The notes: generated by a model not told the origin, from the sequence alone. Shown: positions 22,217 to 34,628, counted from the first letter of the stretch. The stretch: DNA of 64,000 nucleotides from Piromyces finnis (GCA_002104945.1 MCFH01000013.1:1-64000), one strand, 5' to 3'. Numbers and translations are program-made.

Positions 22217-22443
22217 TGATTAAATATTATTATTATAATATTTTATATAACACCAACACTTTATAAATAAATAATTTTATAATATGTATTATATTAAATA
22301 TTTTATATTTATTTATTAATTATTTATTTATTAATTTTTTTATTAATTATTTATTATTATTTAATACAAGTTATTTAATAATGTTTTTCTTATATTATGA
22401 AAAGAATACATTTTAATAATAGTAAAAAATATATATTAATATT
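22217..22443 (-). repeat. Element coA1 5' LTR, truncated at palindrome pivot
   Basis: About 227 bp matching the sense 3' portion of the 351-bp coA LTR. It joins the inverted coA2 5' LTR near 22443. The pivot position is approximate because both sides are AT-rich. Confidence 0.7.
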
Positions 22444-22589
22444 TATAATAATTAACTATAATAAAAATATTAATAAATAAATAAATAATAAATAAAATAT
22501 TAAATAATTATATACATATTTAACAAATATTTATTTATAAAGTTTTTGGTGTTATAATAAATATTATAATAATAATAAAAAATTTATCA
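22444..22589 (+). repeat. Element coA2 5' LTR, truncated at palindrome pivot
   Basis: About 146 bp, the end of the coA LTR (TTTATAAAG...TTTATCA), in plus orientation. It is shorter than its partner at 22217-22443, so the two LTRs were joined at different internal points. Confidence 0.7.
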
Positions 22590-22662
22590 TAAAAGATTAA
22601 GAGTCTCAGTTGTCTCAAGAAAATGTCTAATAATAAAAATAAAAAATCTACTAAGTTCAAAT

Positions 22663-23325
22663 ATGGACCCTTCTAGTTTTATAGGAAAAATTCCAAATAG
22701 AACTTTAATAAAGAAAATTTTCAAGCTTGGCAGATCAAAGTCAGAAGATATTTTAAGATGCTGCGGTTTGGAAGAATATATTGATGAAAATAAAACTCCA
22801 AAGATATATATAAAGAATATATCAGAGAGTGAAAAAGAAAATTATAAAGAAGTCCCACATGAGCCTAACATGTACTATAATAAAAATGTAACAGATGAAA
22901 CTCTTGCTATTGATAATAAAGTAAGAATGTTTATTAGAAGTACATTGGCACCAAAATCAGTTGAAGATGTTCAAAGTAGAACACTTACTGGTTACCAAAT
23001 ATGGAAAACTTTAGAAAGTATATATATAGGAAACCAATCCAGTAAGAAAACTGACCTTATTAAAGAAGTGAATAGAATGAAATACAACCCACAAGATAGT
23101 ATAGCCAGTTTTGTAAATAAACTAAATTTAAAATTTGAAACATTAGAATCCATGGGAGTCCATATAGATGAAGAAGAAAAGGCCGCCGTTTTATACAGAG
23201 CTATGCCAAAACAATACCAATGGATAAATATATTCGATTATGAAGGTAACTGGACTTTATGTAGAGAATATGTATCAAATAGAGTTCAGTCTGTTCAAAG
23301 GTCAGAAGAAAGGGAACGGAAGTAA
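22663..23325 (+). pseudogene. Element coA2 Gag
   Basis: The 220-residue frame begins at an internal ATG (MDPSSFIGKIP). The likely original start is ATG at 22623, but a six-A run (five in coA1) puts it out of frame. The core (residues 60-200) is the Copia Gag/UBN2 type: RTLTGYQIWKTLESIYIG, SIASFVNKLNLKFETLESMG, AMPKQYQWIN. The frame stops after SEERERK, just before the zinc knuckle, through another small indel. Confidence 0.82.
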
Positions 23326-23330
23326 TAGGC

Positions 23331-23825
23331 TTGGATTTAATCAAGTTTTTAGTAGTGAAAGTGGCTATGGGAAATTATGATAATTATAATCATAAAAATA
23401 ATAAATTTTCAAATTATAAAAATAAAAATAATAAAAATAAAAATGATATAATATGTCATTTTTGTAATAAAAGAGGCCACATTGAAAGAAACTACATATT
23501 TAAAGAAAAATTAGCAAAAGAATATAATTCAAACAATAAAAATTATAAAAATAAACAAAATAAAAAATATAAAAAGAAATATGCAGATGTAGTTACAAAA
23601 CAAAGAAGTAACTACAAGGATATAACACCAAATTTATTCAACGTGGATTATGATTCTACATATGAAAAAGAATCAAACAGTGTTGTAAAAGTAAATTTTT
23701 CAAATAAAAAATATAAAAAGGTTATAAAATCAAAAGGGAACTTTAGTATGTGGATGCTAGATTCAGGAGCATCAGTTCACCTTACAAACGATATTAAATT
23801 ATTATATAAAATTAAAAGACATTAA
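23331..23825 (+). pseudogene. Element coA2 zinc knuckle and protease
   Basis: The 164-residue frame contains knuckle CHFCNKRGHIERNY, in which the fourth ligand is Tyr (TAC) instead of Cys (TGC in coA1). A basic Asn/Lys-rich stretch follows, then Copia retropepsin MWMLDSGASVHLTN near residue 145. It ends at a frameshift in KIKRH. Loss of the fourth ligand would disable the knuckle. Confidence 0.8.
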
Positions 23826-25160
23826 AGAACCAATTTACTATGCGGATGGTGAAGTTGGTTATTCTACACATATAGGCAACATAAAAGGCTACTTTAATAA
23901 AGAACAAATAATTTTAAAAAATGTTTTATATGTTCCAGATATTAAAAGGAATTTAATATCTATTTCAAATTTTGTTAAAGAAGGTCTTAATGTAAATTTT
24001 AAATATATAAATAATGCTGCCACAGCATTTATCCAAGATAAAAATAAAATAATATATATGTATCAAGAGAAGATGAACATAACATATTTAATGTTTATAT
24101 ATCAAAGACAAAATTATTTAACTACCAAATACAAAATCCAATGTATTGTTATTCAATTAGGAAGTTAAATAATGATGAAAAATTACATCTTTGGCATAGA
24201 AGATTAGGTCATTTTCATGCCAAAAGTATTGAAAATAAATTATTAAATATAACATTAAAGATATTTGTGAAACATGTTCATTATCAAAATTAAAAATCAA
24301 CCATATCATAGTTCTACTAATAAAAAGTACAGAAGTACTTCAATTAGTACATACTGATATAGTTGGACCCATTAACGCGTCATCTATATACGGTAATCAT
24401 TATTTTATTACCTTTTTAGATGATTATTCAAGATATGGATGGGTAATTTTTATAAAAAATAAAAGTGACGCGTTTAACGCGTTTAAAATATGGTATAATA
24501 AAGTTACCAATGAATTTAAAAGAATATTACATATTTAAGAAGTGATAATGGTACAGAATATAAGTCTTTAAATTTTAAAAAATTTTTGTGATACTCATGG
24601 TATTACACAACAATTCACTGTACCATATAATCCACAACAAAATGGACGCGCTGAAAGGTTTTAATGGAGTACTAATCCATGCAGCTACCACTATGATGCA
24701 AGATGCTAAATTATGTAGAAGATTCTGGGAAGACGCAGTCAGAACTGCCAATTATATACATAACAGGTTACCTCACAATGGAAATGACTTGAAGGTACCC
24801 TATGAAATGTTATATAATATCCCAGTAGACTACAGTAAATTTCGTGTTTTTGGATGTAAAGTGTTACATCTTAAACGTAACACTGAAAAACACAAATTTG
24901 AAAGCACTTCGCTACCTGGCATATTTATTGGTTATGATGACACTTCTACCGGATTCAGAATTTTTGACTTAAATTCTTTTAAAATTGTCATCAAAAGAGT
25001 AGTTGAATTTTTAGAAGACCAACCAGGTAATTTTAATTTTGATGATAACGTCAAAAATGTCAATTTCATCGATCATGATTCATTAATCAATGAAATGGAG
25101 GGGGACGATAACGAAAGTCTTCAACAGGACATAGAAATTGGGCATATCATCAAACATTAA
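23826..25160 (+). pseudogene. Element coA2 integrase (frameshifted)
   Basis: Pieces in order: GAG-pre-integrase LHLWHRRLGHFHAKS (about 24183-24230), the first catalytic Asp in VHTDIVGPI (about 24350), FLDDYSRYGWVIF, the second Asp in RSDNGTEYKSL (about 24538-24570), and Glu in PYNPQQNGRAERF (about 24620-24660). The open frame 24588-25160 carries the integrase end with KFRVFGCKVLHLKR and FIGYDDTSTGFRIFD, typical Copia post-catalytic blocks. Small indels split the enzyme. Confidence 0.8.
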
Positions 25161-26250
25161 TAACAATGATTTTTCCAAATAATTTTAATAAAATAAAATA
25201 TAATGCCAACAATAACTATATCGGCATTAATAGTAATAATAATAAGGATAATATTATTTATAACAATAATAATAAAGAAACATTAAAAATTATAACATAA
25301 ATGAAAATAACAATTTAAATATAAATAACAATTTAAATAAAATAACAATTTAAATGAAAATAATATTTTAAAAGAAAATAACGATTTAAACACAACAATA
25401 ATTTAAATGAAATAATAATTTAAATGAAAATAACAATTCAAATAAAACAATAATTCAAATGAAAACGATAATCCAAATAAAAACAATATTTCAGATGAAA
25501 ATAATAATTCAAATGAAAGTAATGATTTAAATAAAAATAAAATAAAAAAAAAATAAAATAAAAAATAAAAATAATAATACAAAAGAAGATAATAATTTAA
25601 ATAAAACAAATAAAAATATTAATGAAATATATGATGATAATGATATTAATAATATAAATCATATAAATAAATTTAATGATAATAATGACGATAACAACGT
25701 TAATATTATTAATTCACATAATAAGAATAATATAAATAATAATATAAATAATAACTTCATTAATAATATGAAAGACAATAACAGTTATAAATTAAAAACA
25801 ACAATAATAATATTCATAAAAAGAAAAATAAAAGAAAAGTAATCGACAGTGACGAAGAAAGTGAAGATGAAAGTAAAATTAAAATTAAAAGAAATAAATT
25901 CTTAAACAAAGAAGAAAGGATAAATAAAATAATTGAAAGCGAAAGAAAATCTAAGAACAAAATTTCTTATAAGGCTAAAGACTTGGACAATGGAATTAGT
26001 TTATCAGAATTAAATAAAAATAAACAAAAAAATAATAACTCATTAAGCTATATTCCAAACCATTCACTAGATGTAGAACAAAGACAATATCCAAATTATC
26101 CAAGGAACAAAGAAAAATTTTGGATAATAATGAAAGTATACAACTAGTAAAAGAATAAGAAAAGAAATAAATAACGTTGATAAATCATCAACGACAGATA
26201 ACCAAATAACAGAACCAACAAGTTTTTTTGAAATCTTTAAGAGAAAAGAT
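25161..26250 (+). pseudogene. Element coA2 Asn-rich integrase-RT linker
   Basis: Low-complexity coding relic rich in AAT/AAC (Asn) with Lys/Glu/Asp islands, including RKVIDSDEESEDESK-like sequence near 25830-25880. Degenerate units based on AATTTAAATGAAAATAAC lie at 25300-25520. It mirrors 18701-19720. Confidence 0.6.
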
Positions 26251-27728
26251 AAAGAAGATGGCTTGACGCTATAAATGATGAATTAAACAATATGAAAGAA
26301 CGCAAAGTATATGAAAAAATAAACCAAAGTTCCACAAAATACTAATGTAATTACCTCAAAATGGGTGTTCAAAATTAAAAGGGATAGCAAAGGAAACATT
26401 ACCAAGTATAAGCACGCTTAGTAGCTAGAGGATTCACTCAAGAATACGGTACGGACTACAAAGAAACATTTTTCTCCAACATTAAAACATGATTCACTAA
26501 GAATTCTTACAGCTATTTCAGCAGAAAAGAAATTTTATATACATCAATTAGATATAAAGGCAGCTTATTTATATGCTGACTTAAATGAATGTATTTATAT
26601 GTATGCTCCAGAAGGAGACTCTACTTACCGAAAGGCTATTGGAAACTAAATAAGGCACTCTATGGTCTCAAGCAAGCAGCACGAGAATGGAATAATAATA
26701 TAACTGATACTTTAACTAATATTGGATTTAAAAGACTGGTAAGTGAACCCTGTATTTTCGTTAAGAAAGATGATAACAATAATATAAAATGTTTGTTAGG
26801 AATATATGTCGATGATATCCTAATATCAGGTAACAATTATGAAATAAATAAAACTAAAGAATTACTAAAGAAAAGATACAAAGTTACCGATATTGGATAT
26901 GCAGATTTTATTATTGGAATTAAATTTGAAAAATTAAACAATGGATACTTACTTCACCAAGAAAGATACCTTAGAGATATCTTAAGAAAATTCAACTTAG
27001 AAAACTGTAAACCTTGCAAAACACCTAAACCAGCAAACGAAGTTGATGATAAACAAGAAAAAATATAACCCAACAAAGTATCGTGCAGCCATTGGTAGTT
27101 TACTATATCTTGCTATATCTACTAGACCAGACATTTTATTTCAGTCACCAAAGCAGCCAGAAAATCACAAGAACCTACTTTTAAAGACTGGGGAGAATGT
27201 TATTCAAATTTTTAAATACCTCAAAGGAACCATTAATTACGGATTGCTCTATTCAGGCGAAGCTTCTTTAAAGACCTTTGTAGACGCAGACTACGGTAGT
27301 GACAAAGTAACCAGAAGATCAACCACCGGATTTGTTTTCTTCATGGGAAGTGGTCCCACGAGTTGGTTTTCGAAACTTCAACATTGTATTGCTACCTCTA
27401 CAGCTGAGTCAGAATATTACAGCTTATGTGAGTGCGGAAAACATTCCTTTGGGTATGCAAACATACTTAATGAGTTAGGGATAACTCATAAATGTACTGT
27501 AATAAACATTGACAACCAGGCAGCAATTTATAATGCTGAAAATGATACTATAATCCAAAATCAAAACATATTGATATTAAGTATCATAAAATAAGAGAAA
27601 TGGTAAAAGAGAAAAAAATTAAATTGGAATATATCAAGTCCTTAAATAACATTGCTGATGGTTTCACAAAATATTTGGATGCTACAAAAATGTCTATTTT
27701 TAGAAATAATTTATTACATAAATATTAA
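26251..27728 (+). pseudogene. Element coA2 reverse transcriptase and RNase H
   Basis: RT begins near 26260 (WLDAINDELNNMKER) and ITSKWVFKIKRD is near 26350, in shifted frames. The frame 26589-27068 carries LNKALYGLKQAAREWN and GIYVDDILISGN. The overlapping frame 27043-27594 carries STRPDILF, VDADYGSDKVTRRSTTGF and STAESEYYSL. A frameshift at about 27064 splits RT from RNase H, and another near 27560 cuts the last 50 residues. Reading the tail to 27728 gives an Asn/Leu/His ending. Confidence 0.85.
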
Positions 27729-27787
27729 ATGAATATTAAATGAATATTAAATGAATATTAATAAAAGTATTTATACTTTTGGGAGAA

Positions 27788-28134
27788 TGTTAAAATTATA
27801 ATGAATAATTTTATATTTTATTTACTATTAATTAATTATATAATTATATATTATTTAAATTTTTATGTATTAATTAAATTAATTATATGAAAAGTATAAT
27901 TTTATTTAATATTATATAAATATATATTTTTACTATTATTAAATGTAGTTCTTTTCATAATATAAGAAAAGACATTATTAAATAACTTGTATTAAATAAT
28001 AATAAATATTAATAACAAATATTAATAAATAAATAATAATAAATAAATATAAAATAATATATATACATATTATACAAATATTTATTTATAAAGTGTTGGT
28101 GTTATATAAATATTATAATAATAATATTTAATCA
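27788..28134 (+). repeat. Element coA2 3' LTR
   Basis: 347 bp, start TGTTAAAATTATAATG, end TTTAATCA, preceded by polypurine TTTTGGGAGAA. Both copies are followed by a similar TAAAAAAA(T)AAAATAAA stretch before their flanks diverge. Confidence 0.85.
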
Positions 28135-28171
28135 TAAAAAAAATAAAATAAATAAAATTATATTTTTTAAA

Positions 28172-28296
28172 AATATATTTTTCATTTTTCATTTGGAGTC
28201 AAGGTTTATTTTTTAATTAATTAATTTCTTAAAAACATTTTTACTATATAATTAATAACTTTGACCTGGCCGCATAACCAAACCAAAAACTTAACC
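28172..28296 (+). repeat. Fragment of LTR D (3' end)
   Basis: The last about 125 bp of an LTR D in plus orientation, ending AAAAACTTAAC just short of its final A. Landmark: GACCTGGCCGCATAACC. It abuts a truncated LTR A, so insertion was followed by deletion of about 51 bp of LTR A. Absent from the mirror position in the left arm. Confidence 0.8.
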
Positions 28297-28298
28297 TA

Positions 28299-28741
28299 CC
28301 ATATATTCTGGTCACCATTTATTGGCCAAATATATGCATAACCATATATTAATGGTTATTAATTAAATAGGAAGTCTATTTGCTTTACCCAATCAAGTGG
28401 TAAAGAAAATAAACTCATATAGTTAAATAGTATAGTCAAAACTAACGTTAAATACTTTAGCGTTAGTATTAAAGTAAATTAATAGCTATAATAATAATTA
28501 ATGTATATAATTATAACTAATAAATAAAAGATAATAATTATAATAATTATTTAAGTAAATAATATTTCATATTAATATTTATCGTATTATATTTATTTTT
28601 GTGTTATAATATTTATTTTAGTTCTTTTATTATTTTTTATAAAACTTTATTTAGTTATTAACTCGTATAGAGAGGTAATAACTAACTTAATTAACTTGTT
28701 ATATTTAACTTTTTAACTAACATATATAAAAACCTTTTACA
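28299..28741 (+). repeat. Element A2 5' LTR (5'-truncated)
   Basis: 443 of 494 bp. The missing start was replaced by the LTR D fragment. It contains AGCGTTAGTAT (28459-28469), the presumed start of the transcript's R region, 41 nt after a weak TATA-like TATAGTTA. Confidence 0.85.
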
Positions 28742-28752
28742 ATACTAACGCT
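28742..28752 (+). other. Element A2 self-primer binding site
   Basis: ATACTAACGCT directly follows the 5' LTR and is exactly complementary to LTR segment 28459-28469. No tRNA-type TGG site is present. Confidence 0.65.
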
Positions 28753-29042
28753 TTATAGTTAGTTCTTACGTTAGCTTAGTTTTAATTAGGTTAGTGTTAT
28801 TAAAAATTCTTAAAAAACATATTTTATTTTATTTAAATTATTGTTTAATAATAATTATTTACAATATTTTATATAATATTCAAATATTATATTTAAAAGA
28901 AGTAAATTTATTATTAAAAATAATTATTTTTTAATAGTTTAGCATTAAAAATTCATTATTTGTAAATTTTAAAATTCATTATAACCATATTTTATATAAT
29001 AAATTCTTTAATTTATTAAAAGAATTTATTTTCGAATTAGAA

Positions 29043-32000
29043 ATGAAAAACGCAGGTAAGTCGCCTAACCCTCGGGGTGTCCATAAATTGGACACAAAAA
29101 CATCATTCGTAAGGGACGGGACCCGTCCTGACGCGGCGAGCGCGGATGGCATGGATGGTGTAGAGGGAATGTCACGGGTTCGAACCCCGGTGCTTCTCGA
29201 AAGCACTGAGGTCGAATCTAATCAGAATTTACAGGTTCAACAGGGGGATTCTATGCCCACCCCTGTTGATCCTTCTTTCTTTTTTACTAATAATAGTGAG
29301 GTAAACCCAATGCAACACATTGAAGTTCTTCTTAATAGATGGGTTTCGGAAATATCTAGCCAGTTTGCTAGTATGGGAAACCGTCTGGGTGCTATGGAAG
29401 AACAACTTCGGGGTATTGAGGTTTACAAGAGCGAGATAAACGATGCTCTTCAGCAAAAATTTGTTGAAGTGGATCAAAGGTTGGAAGCAAATGAGTCAGC
29501 TAGCCAAGTTAGCTTGGAAGAGCTGCATGCTGTGGAAAATGCCTTTACCGCAGAACATGAGGAAAGGTTACAAGACCACCAGCAAGTGCTAAACAACCAA
29601 GAAACGTTGTACCGTCAATCTAGTGCCTTTGTCTCTTATAAAAAAGAGCTTGAAGAAGAGATGGCCAGATTGAGGGAGCAACGAAACGCTCTAGAAGAAA
29701 GAGAAAAATTGTTCGAGGCTAAAGTCGAAGCCATGAACAGAAGAGCTGAAGCCAGAGCTCATGAAAGAACATCCTATCAAACCGGTGGTATGGGTAATCC
29801 TCATGGTGCTGGAACTAGTAGCAGCACCAACCCTACGGAATATTCCGAGGATGGGGACGTGAAGATGTTCGATTGGCGAGTACATAGGTATGAAGAAAAA
29901 GTGCCTATGTTTGATAATAATGGGATAGACTTAGAGGGTTTTCAAGAGAAGTGCTTACGTCATTTCAAACGTTACCCATATGACTATGGTAACGACGAAA
30001 AGGCAAAGGTTAGCTTCATTGAAGATCATCTAGGTGGGAAAGTATTGAAATGGTATAGACTTAGAGAGAGGATGTTGCAGCGTAGGAATCCCGATGCTGA
30101 AAGACTATTCCTCCACCTTCAAGATAAGTTTCCACCAGAGTCTCCCCATGAACTCTGCAAGTCAAAGTTGTTTAAGCTCACACATGAGTGGGGAAAAGCA
30201 TACGACTATTTGGAAGAGTTCAATGAATTGACGGAAACACTTGGACTTCCTGAAAATGTTAGGAGACAGGTGTTAATACAACAGGTCAGGCCTTCTGTCA
30301 GGGAAGCGTTCTATGATATCCCTGAACCGGAACGTACGCTGGAAACATTAAGTGAAGTCTTGCTAAAGTGCGATGACCACCAAGCAGTCTTCCGTAATGA
30401 AACCATAGAAAAGTACGACAAAAGAGACCGCCAGACCACTATTATGGCCTTGTTGGATATCACAGACCCATGTAGACCATCTAGATGGGCTGAGTTAAAG
30501 CAGAAGAACAACAAGCCAAATAATAAGCCTAAAGTTGAGCAGACCAACACTCAGGCTTACGTAAAAAACAATAACGGTGCCAAAGAACGTCGTGAATCCT
30601 TAAATAAGTCAAGCTTTAGAAGAAGTTCTAGCTTCCAACCAAAGCAAGGACCTTCTAGTATGGGAAATAACCCATTACCTAAGGCTATGGCAAGTCAAAC
30701 GACGGTCAATAACAGCTACTACAGTCAGAACCAACTAGTAGCTGAAATAAATGCAAGAAGCAACCCTCGAGATATAAAAAGGGTAGAAGTCTTGTATGAT
30801 ACTGGTTCCACCACAAACCTCATTCACCCAAATTTAGCAAAGAAGCTCGGGTTAAAGGTAGTGGACAAACCAGCCATATTCAGAACTGTGAATGGTGATA
30901 TCGAGTTAAAGCAGTTCTCAGATGACTTGCAGTTGAAGTTATGGTTAACTCCATCTGGCGAACAAGAAGCTAAGCCATACTGCTTCAACACAAGTTGTCA
31001 CCTATCCGACAATATGCCGGAGATGATCATTGTGGGACTGGGCTTCATGGATGAGCACTTTATCTACAGAGGTTATGATAAAGATGCACAAGTGAGGTAC
31101 TTCGTAGTAGATAATGATAAGGATAAAGGACACACCAACAGTTATGGTGTAAATGACGGCAATATCTACTACTGTACTCAATTAAGTCCCATAACTACAG
31201 TTACTAATGCAAAAGCAAGAAGGCCTCTGGTAACTGTAACCGCAGAAAACATCGAAGCCGAAATCGTGGGTAATGGTAGCCACAAGGCTACAAAAGGAAC
31301 CAGGAACGGAAGTTCCGGAGGGTTGGCATCGAGTTCCAACTTAGAGAAAACTTGTGTTTCAGTAGGGTTGGTACAGAGTGCTAACTTAGAGAAAAAATGT
31401 GTTTCCGGAGGGTTGACACGAAGTCCTGACTTAGAGAAAAACCCCGTTTCAGTAGGGTTGGTACAGAGTGTTGACTTAGAGAAAAAATGTGATTCCGGAG
31501 GGTTGGCATTTGAATCCAACTTAGAGAAAACTTGTGTTTCAGTAGGGTTGGTACAAGAGTCAAACTTAGAGAAAAATCACATTTACGTAGGGTTGGTACA
31601 GGAAGAAAACTTAAACGAAAATCAACCTACACCTGAAGAAATCGTGGAGAAGTACTACCACGATTTCAAAGAAGCATTTAATGAAGAAATAGCTAACCAG
31701 CTACCAGAACACCGTCCTTACGACTGTAAGATCGACCTGGAGCCGGATGCTAGTCTTCATAAAGGGCCTATATATCCCTTCAATCCAGAAGAGGAAAAAG
31801 CACTGAAGGAATATATAGAGGAAAACCTGGCAAAAGGCTTCATCAGGAAGTCAGAAAGTCCTGCAGGTTATCCTGTGTTATTCGTGCCCAAAAAGAGTGG
31901 TGAAAGACGATTATGTACTGATTATAGGCGTCTTAATAAGGTAACAGTGCGTAACTCCTTCCCTTTACCACTCATCAGTCAAGTGTTTGAGGCTATGAAA

Positions 32001-32063
32001 GGCGCGACTATCTTCTCCAAGTTGGATTTGAAGTCTGCTTACAACCTCGTGCGTATTCGTTAA
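29043..32063 (+). pseudogene. Element A2 Gag, protease, repeat linker and RT fingers
   Basis: This open frame of 1,006 codons ends at a TAA (32061-32063) where A1 has GAA (Glu) in the RT motif [13 protein letters not shown]. Order: Gag coiled coil (residues about 115-235), capsid (about 285-430), basic region without a zinc knuckle, retropepsin [11 protein letters not shown] (about 585), six 15-residue repeats (about 760-850), RT fingers [11 protein letters not shown] (about 955). Beyond the stop the same frame continues without break to 34628, so one nonsense change inactivates an otherwise continuous Gag-Pol. The ATG has A at -3. Confidence 0.92.
31320..31589 (+). repeat. Six 45-bp tandem repeats in A2 pol
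   Basis: Six full 45-bp units (each GGGTTGRYA...) and a partial seventh. Units alternate in type (ends CAGTA / CCGGA). The mirror copy at 13248-13472 has five; the difference is exactly one unit near the gag-proximal end. Confidence 0.85.
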
Positions 32064-34628
32064 GGTGACGAATACAAGACGGCATTCTCAACCAAGTTTG
32101 GGCATTATGAATATCTAGTGATGCCATTTGGGTTGACTAATGCTCCTGCCACGTTCCAAGGGTTCATTAATACGGTGCTGGCAGAAGAAATCAACGACTG
32201 CTGTCAAGTGTACTTGGATGATATCATCATCTACTCCAAGTCACTTGAAGAGCATGTAGGGCATGTAAAAAGAGTCCTACAAAAGCTAATAGATAATCGT
32301 CTAGTAGCTAAGTTAGCGAAGTGTGAGTTCCACAAGGAAGAACTTGCATTCCTGGGTCATGTAGTTGGAAAATATGGTATTAAAACCGACCCAGAAAAGT
32401 TAAAAGCTGTAGCAAGTTGGCCACAACCAACCAACATTAAAGAACTACAGTCATTCCTCGGATTCTGCAACTATTATAGGAAGTTTATAAAGGACTTCTC
32501 TAAGATAGCAAGGCCGTTATATGCGATGACGTCCAAAAAGGTACAATTCCTGTGGAATGAAGAACGCATCCAGGCGTTCGAGAAGTTAAAAGAAATGCTG
32601 TTGTCTCCACCAGTATTAGCATATCCTGACCATGACCGTCAGTTTATAGTGGAGTGCGACGCTAGTAACTACGCAGTGGGTGGTGTATTATCACAACTAG
32701 GCGATGACAATGAACTACACCCTGTGTATTACTATTCCAAGAAACTTACGAAAGCAGAAATCAACTACTCCATCACGGAAAAGGAGTTGTTGGCTATTAG
32801 GAATGCTTTCATCGAGTGGCGACACCTGTTAATGGGTGCGAAACATAAGGTCCTAGTATATAGTGACCATAGGAATCTCCTGTTCGCCACAAAACCACAG
32901 TTGTTGACAGCAAGACAGGCAAGATGGCAAGAGCTGTTTGCTGCATACGACTTCGAAATAATATATCGGCCAGGAAAAATGAATGGTAGAGCCGATATCC
33001 TATCAAGAATGGTATCTCCAGAACAGGTACAACTGGAGATGGAAAAAGCTAGCCTCCTTCGACCTGAACAGGTAAAAGAATTTCCACCCGTGGAAGAAGA
33101 GTGCTATGCGGTGTTAGAAGTAAGCTTTGTGGGAGAACTGAAACAAGCCTACAACACGGATGAGCTTGCTAGGGAAATTAGAGATGGTCTTGACGCAAAA
33201 AGAGGCCACAAGCTCATCAAAAAGAAGTGGTTGATGGTTAATGGGTTGATTGTTAGAAAGGATGCACCAGAACGTACATATGTACCAAAGGTGTTAAGGG
33301 AAACAATCATAAAACTTAACCACGATAGTGAAACAGCAGGTCATTTGGGAAAAGATAAAACTTATGACCTGATAGCCAGAAACTACTACTGGCCAAAAAT
33401 GAAGGATGACATTGCGGGATATATTAAAGCTTGTACCATATGTTGTACCCAAAAGGACAACAGACACAAGCCGTACGGTAGCGCTGCTAGGGTAAAAGTT
33501 GCAGACTTACCTTGGCAAGAAGTAGAAATCGACTTCCTGACGGACCTACCTATTAAGGAACGTAGAAAACCAGGTAGTAGTCCCTCAGAACCCCCAGAAG
33601 TCACTAGAAGAGGTTGTATCATGGTTTGTAGCGATAAGTTAACCAAAATGATACACTTAGTGGGATTTAGGAGTATGCCTACTGCTAAAGAAACAGCCTT
33701 AGCATACTTACAACATGTATTCAAGTTACATGGTTGTCCCAAATCGGTTACTACGGATCGTGGTGTCCAGTTCACTAGTAAGTTGTGGAAGGACATTATG
33801 GGGTTCTTTGGCGTAGAAGTAAACCTTGCTACTACTGGCCATCATGAAACAGTTGGTCAGGTAGAACGCAATAACTCCTACGTAAGTATGTACCTTAGAT
33901 GCTTTGTGAAGACCTTTGATGACGACGAATGGTTGAAGTACTTGTACTTAGCTGAGTTCTGCTATAATAATGCAGTACACAGTTCTACTAAGCAGTCCCC
34001 ATTCCTAGCCTTGTATAACTACCAGGTACATATGAACCCTCAAGACTCAGAACTTGTCCACTCACTTGGTGAAGCTCCTATATTAGATAGCTTCGCTCAC
34101 AACTTAGGTAACTTAAAGCACATGCTGGACATATCAAGAACACGGTTCTTAGACCACTTGGACCATAGAAGAGAACTTAACTACCCTAAAATTAGGCTCA
34201 TGGATTTGGTGTGGTTAAGAAAACCAGAAAATTACAACCCTCTTCCCTTCTACAAGCTACGAGCAAGAAAGTACGGTCCCTTCAAGGTTATTGGAATTGA
34301 TGAAAGCAAGCTTAACTACCGGTTGGATATCAGCAAGTCACCTTTCCCCAATGTCTACCCTGTGTTTCATATCAGTGAACTTGAACCCTACCATAACAAA
34401 CCTGAAGAACTAACACCTGCACCAGTGGGCTACCAGAAAATTATCAAAATCATGAATGCCAGAAGAAAGAAGGATAACTACCAATACTTAGCTACCTTTA
34501 GTGACTTTAGACAAGAGTGGGTTGATGCTGATATCATTGACAAGAACTCCCACTATGATAAGCTACTCAAGGAATTTCAAGATAAATGCTACCAGGAATT
34601 CATGGTTAGTGTCCAAAACCCTGCCTAG
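32064..34628 (+). pseudogene. Element A2 RT, RNase H, integrase and chromodomain-like tail
   Basis: This continues the frame of 29043-32063 after its TAA. RT active site VYLDDIIIYSK, RNase H ECDASNYAVGG and YSDHRNLLF, integrase zinc module and the D, D, E triad (EIDFLTDLP, TTDRGVQFTS, HHETVGQVERNN) are all present. An unusual Ser/Pro/Glu insertion (KPGSSPSEPPE) follows the first catalytic Asp. GPY/F and a chromodomain-like C-terminus (ATFSDFRQEWVDADII) end the protein. No lesion is visible within this segment. Confidence 0.9.

Larger units (their letters stand above)
9694..22440 (-). repeat. Left arm of ~25-kb palindrome (Ty3 A1 + copia coA1)
   Basis: This arm contains Ty3 A (9694-16535) then copia coA (16663 to about 22443), both on the minus strand. 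The right arm (22440-35143) holds the same two elements in mirror order on the plus strand. Mirror positions sum to about 44,790-44,840 throughout, with drift from small indels. Symmetry fails only at 16536-16662 versus 28135-28298. Confidence 0.9.
16663..22443 (-). mobile_element. Ty1/Copia element coA1 (minus copy)
   Basis: The order gag, protease, integrase, RT, RNase H is that of Ty1/Copia. The 3' LTR (16663-17013) is complete. The 5' LTR (22217 to about 22443) is cut at the palindrome pivot. Many single-base indels split the coding part. A large Asn-rich linker separates integrase and RT. Confidence 0.9.
22444..28134 (+). mobile_element. Ty1/Copia element coA2 (plus copy)
   Basis: Mirror copy of coA1: truncated 5' LTR, gag, knuckle and protease, integrase, Asn-rich linker, RT, RNase H and 3' LTR (27788-28134). 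Frameshifts lie at positions largely different from those in coA1. Confidence 0.9.

Noticed and set aside
32061-32063. Programmed stop readthrough in A2 Gag-Pol
   Set aside because: The stop lies within the RT fingers rather than at the gag-pol border, and the mirror copy has a Glu codon there. A nonsense mutation explains it.
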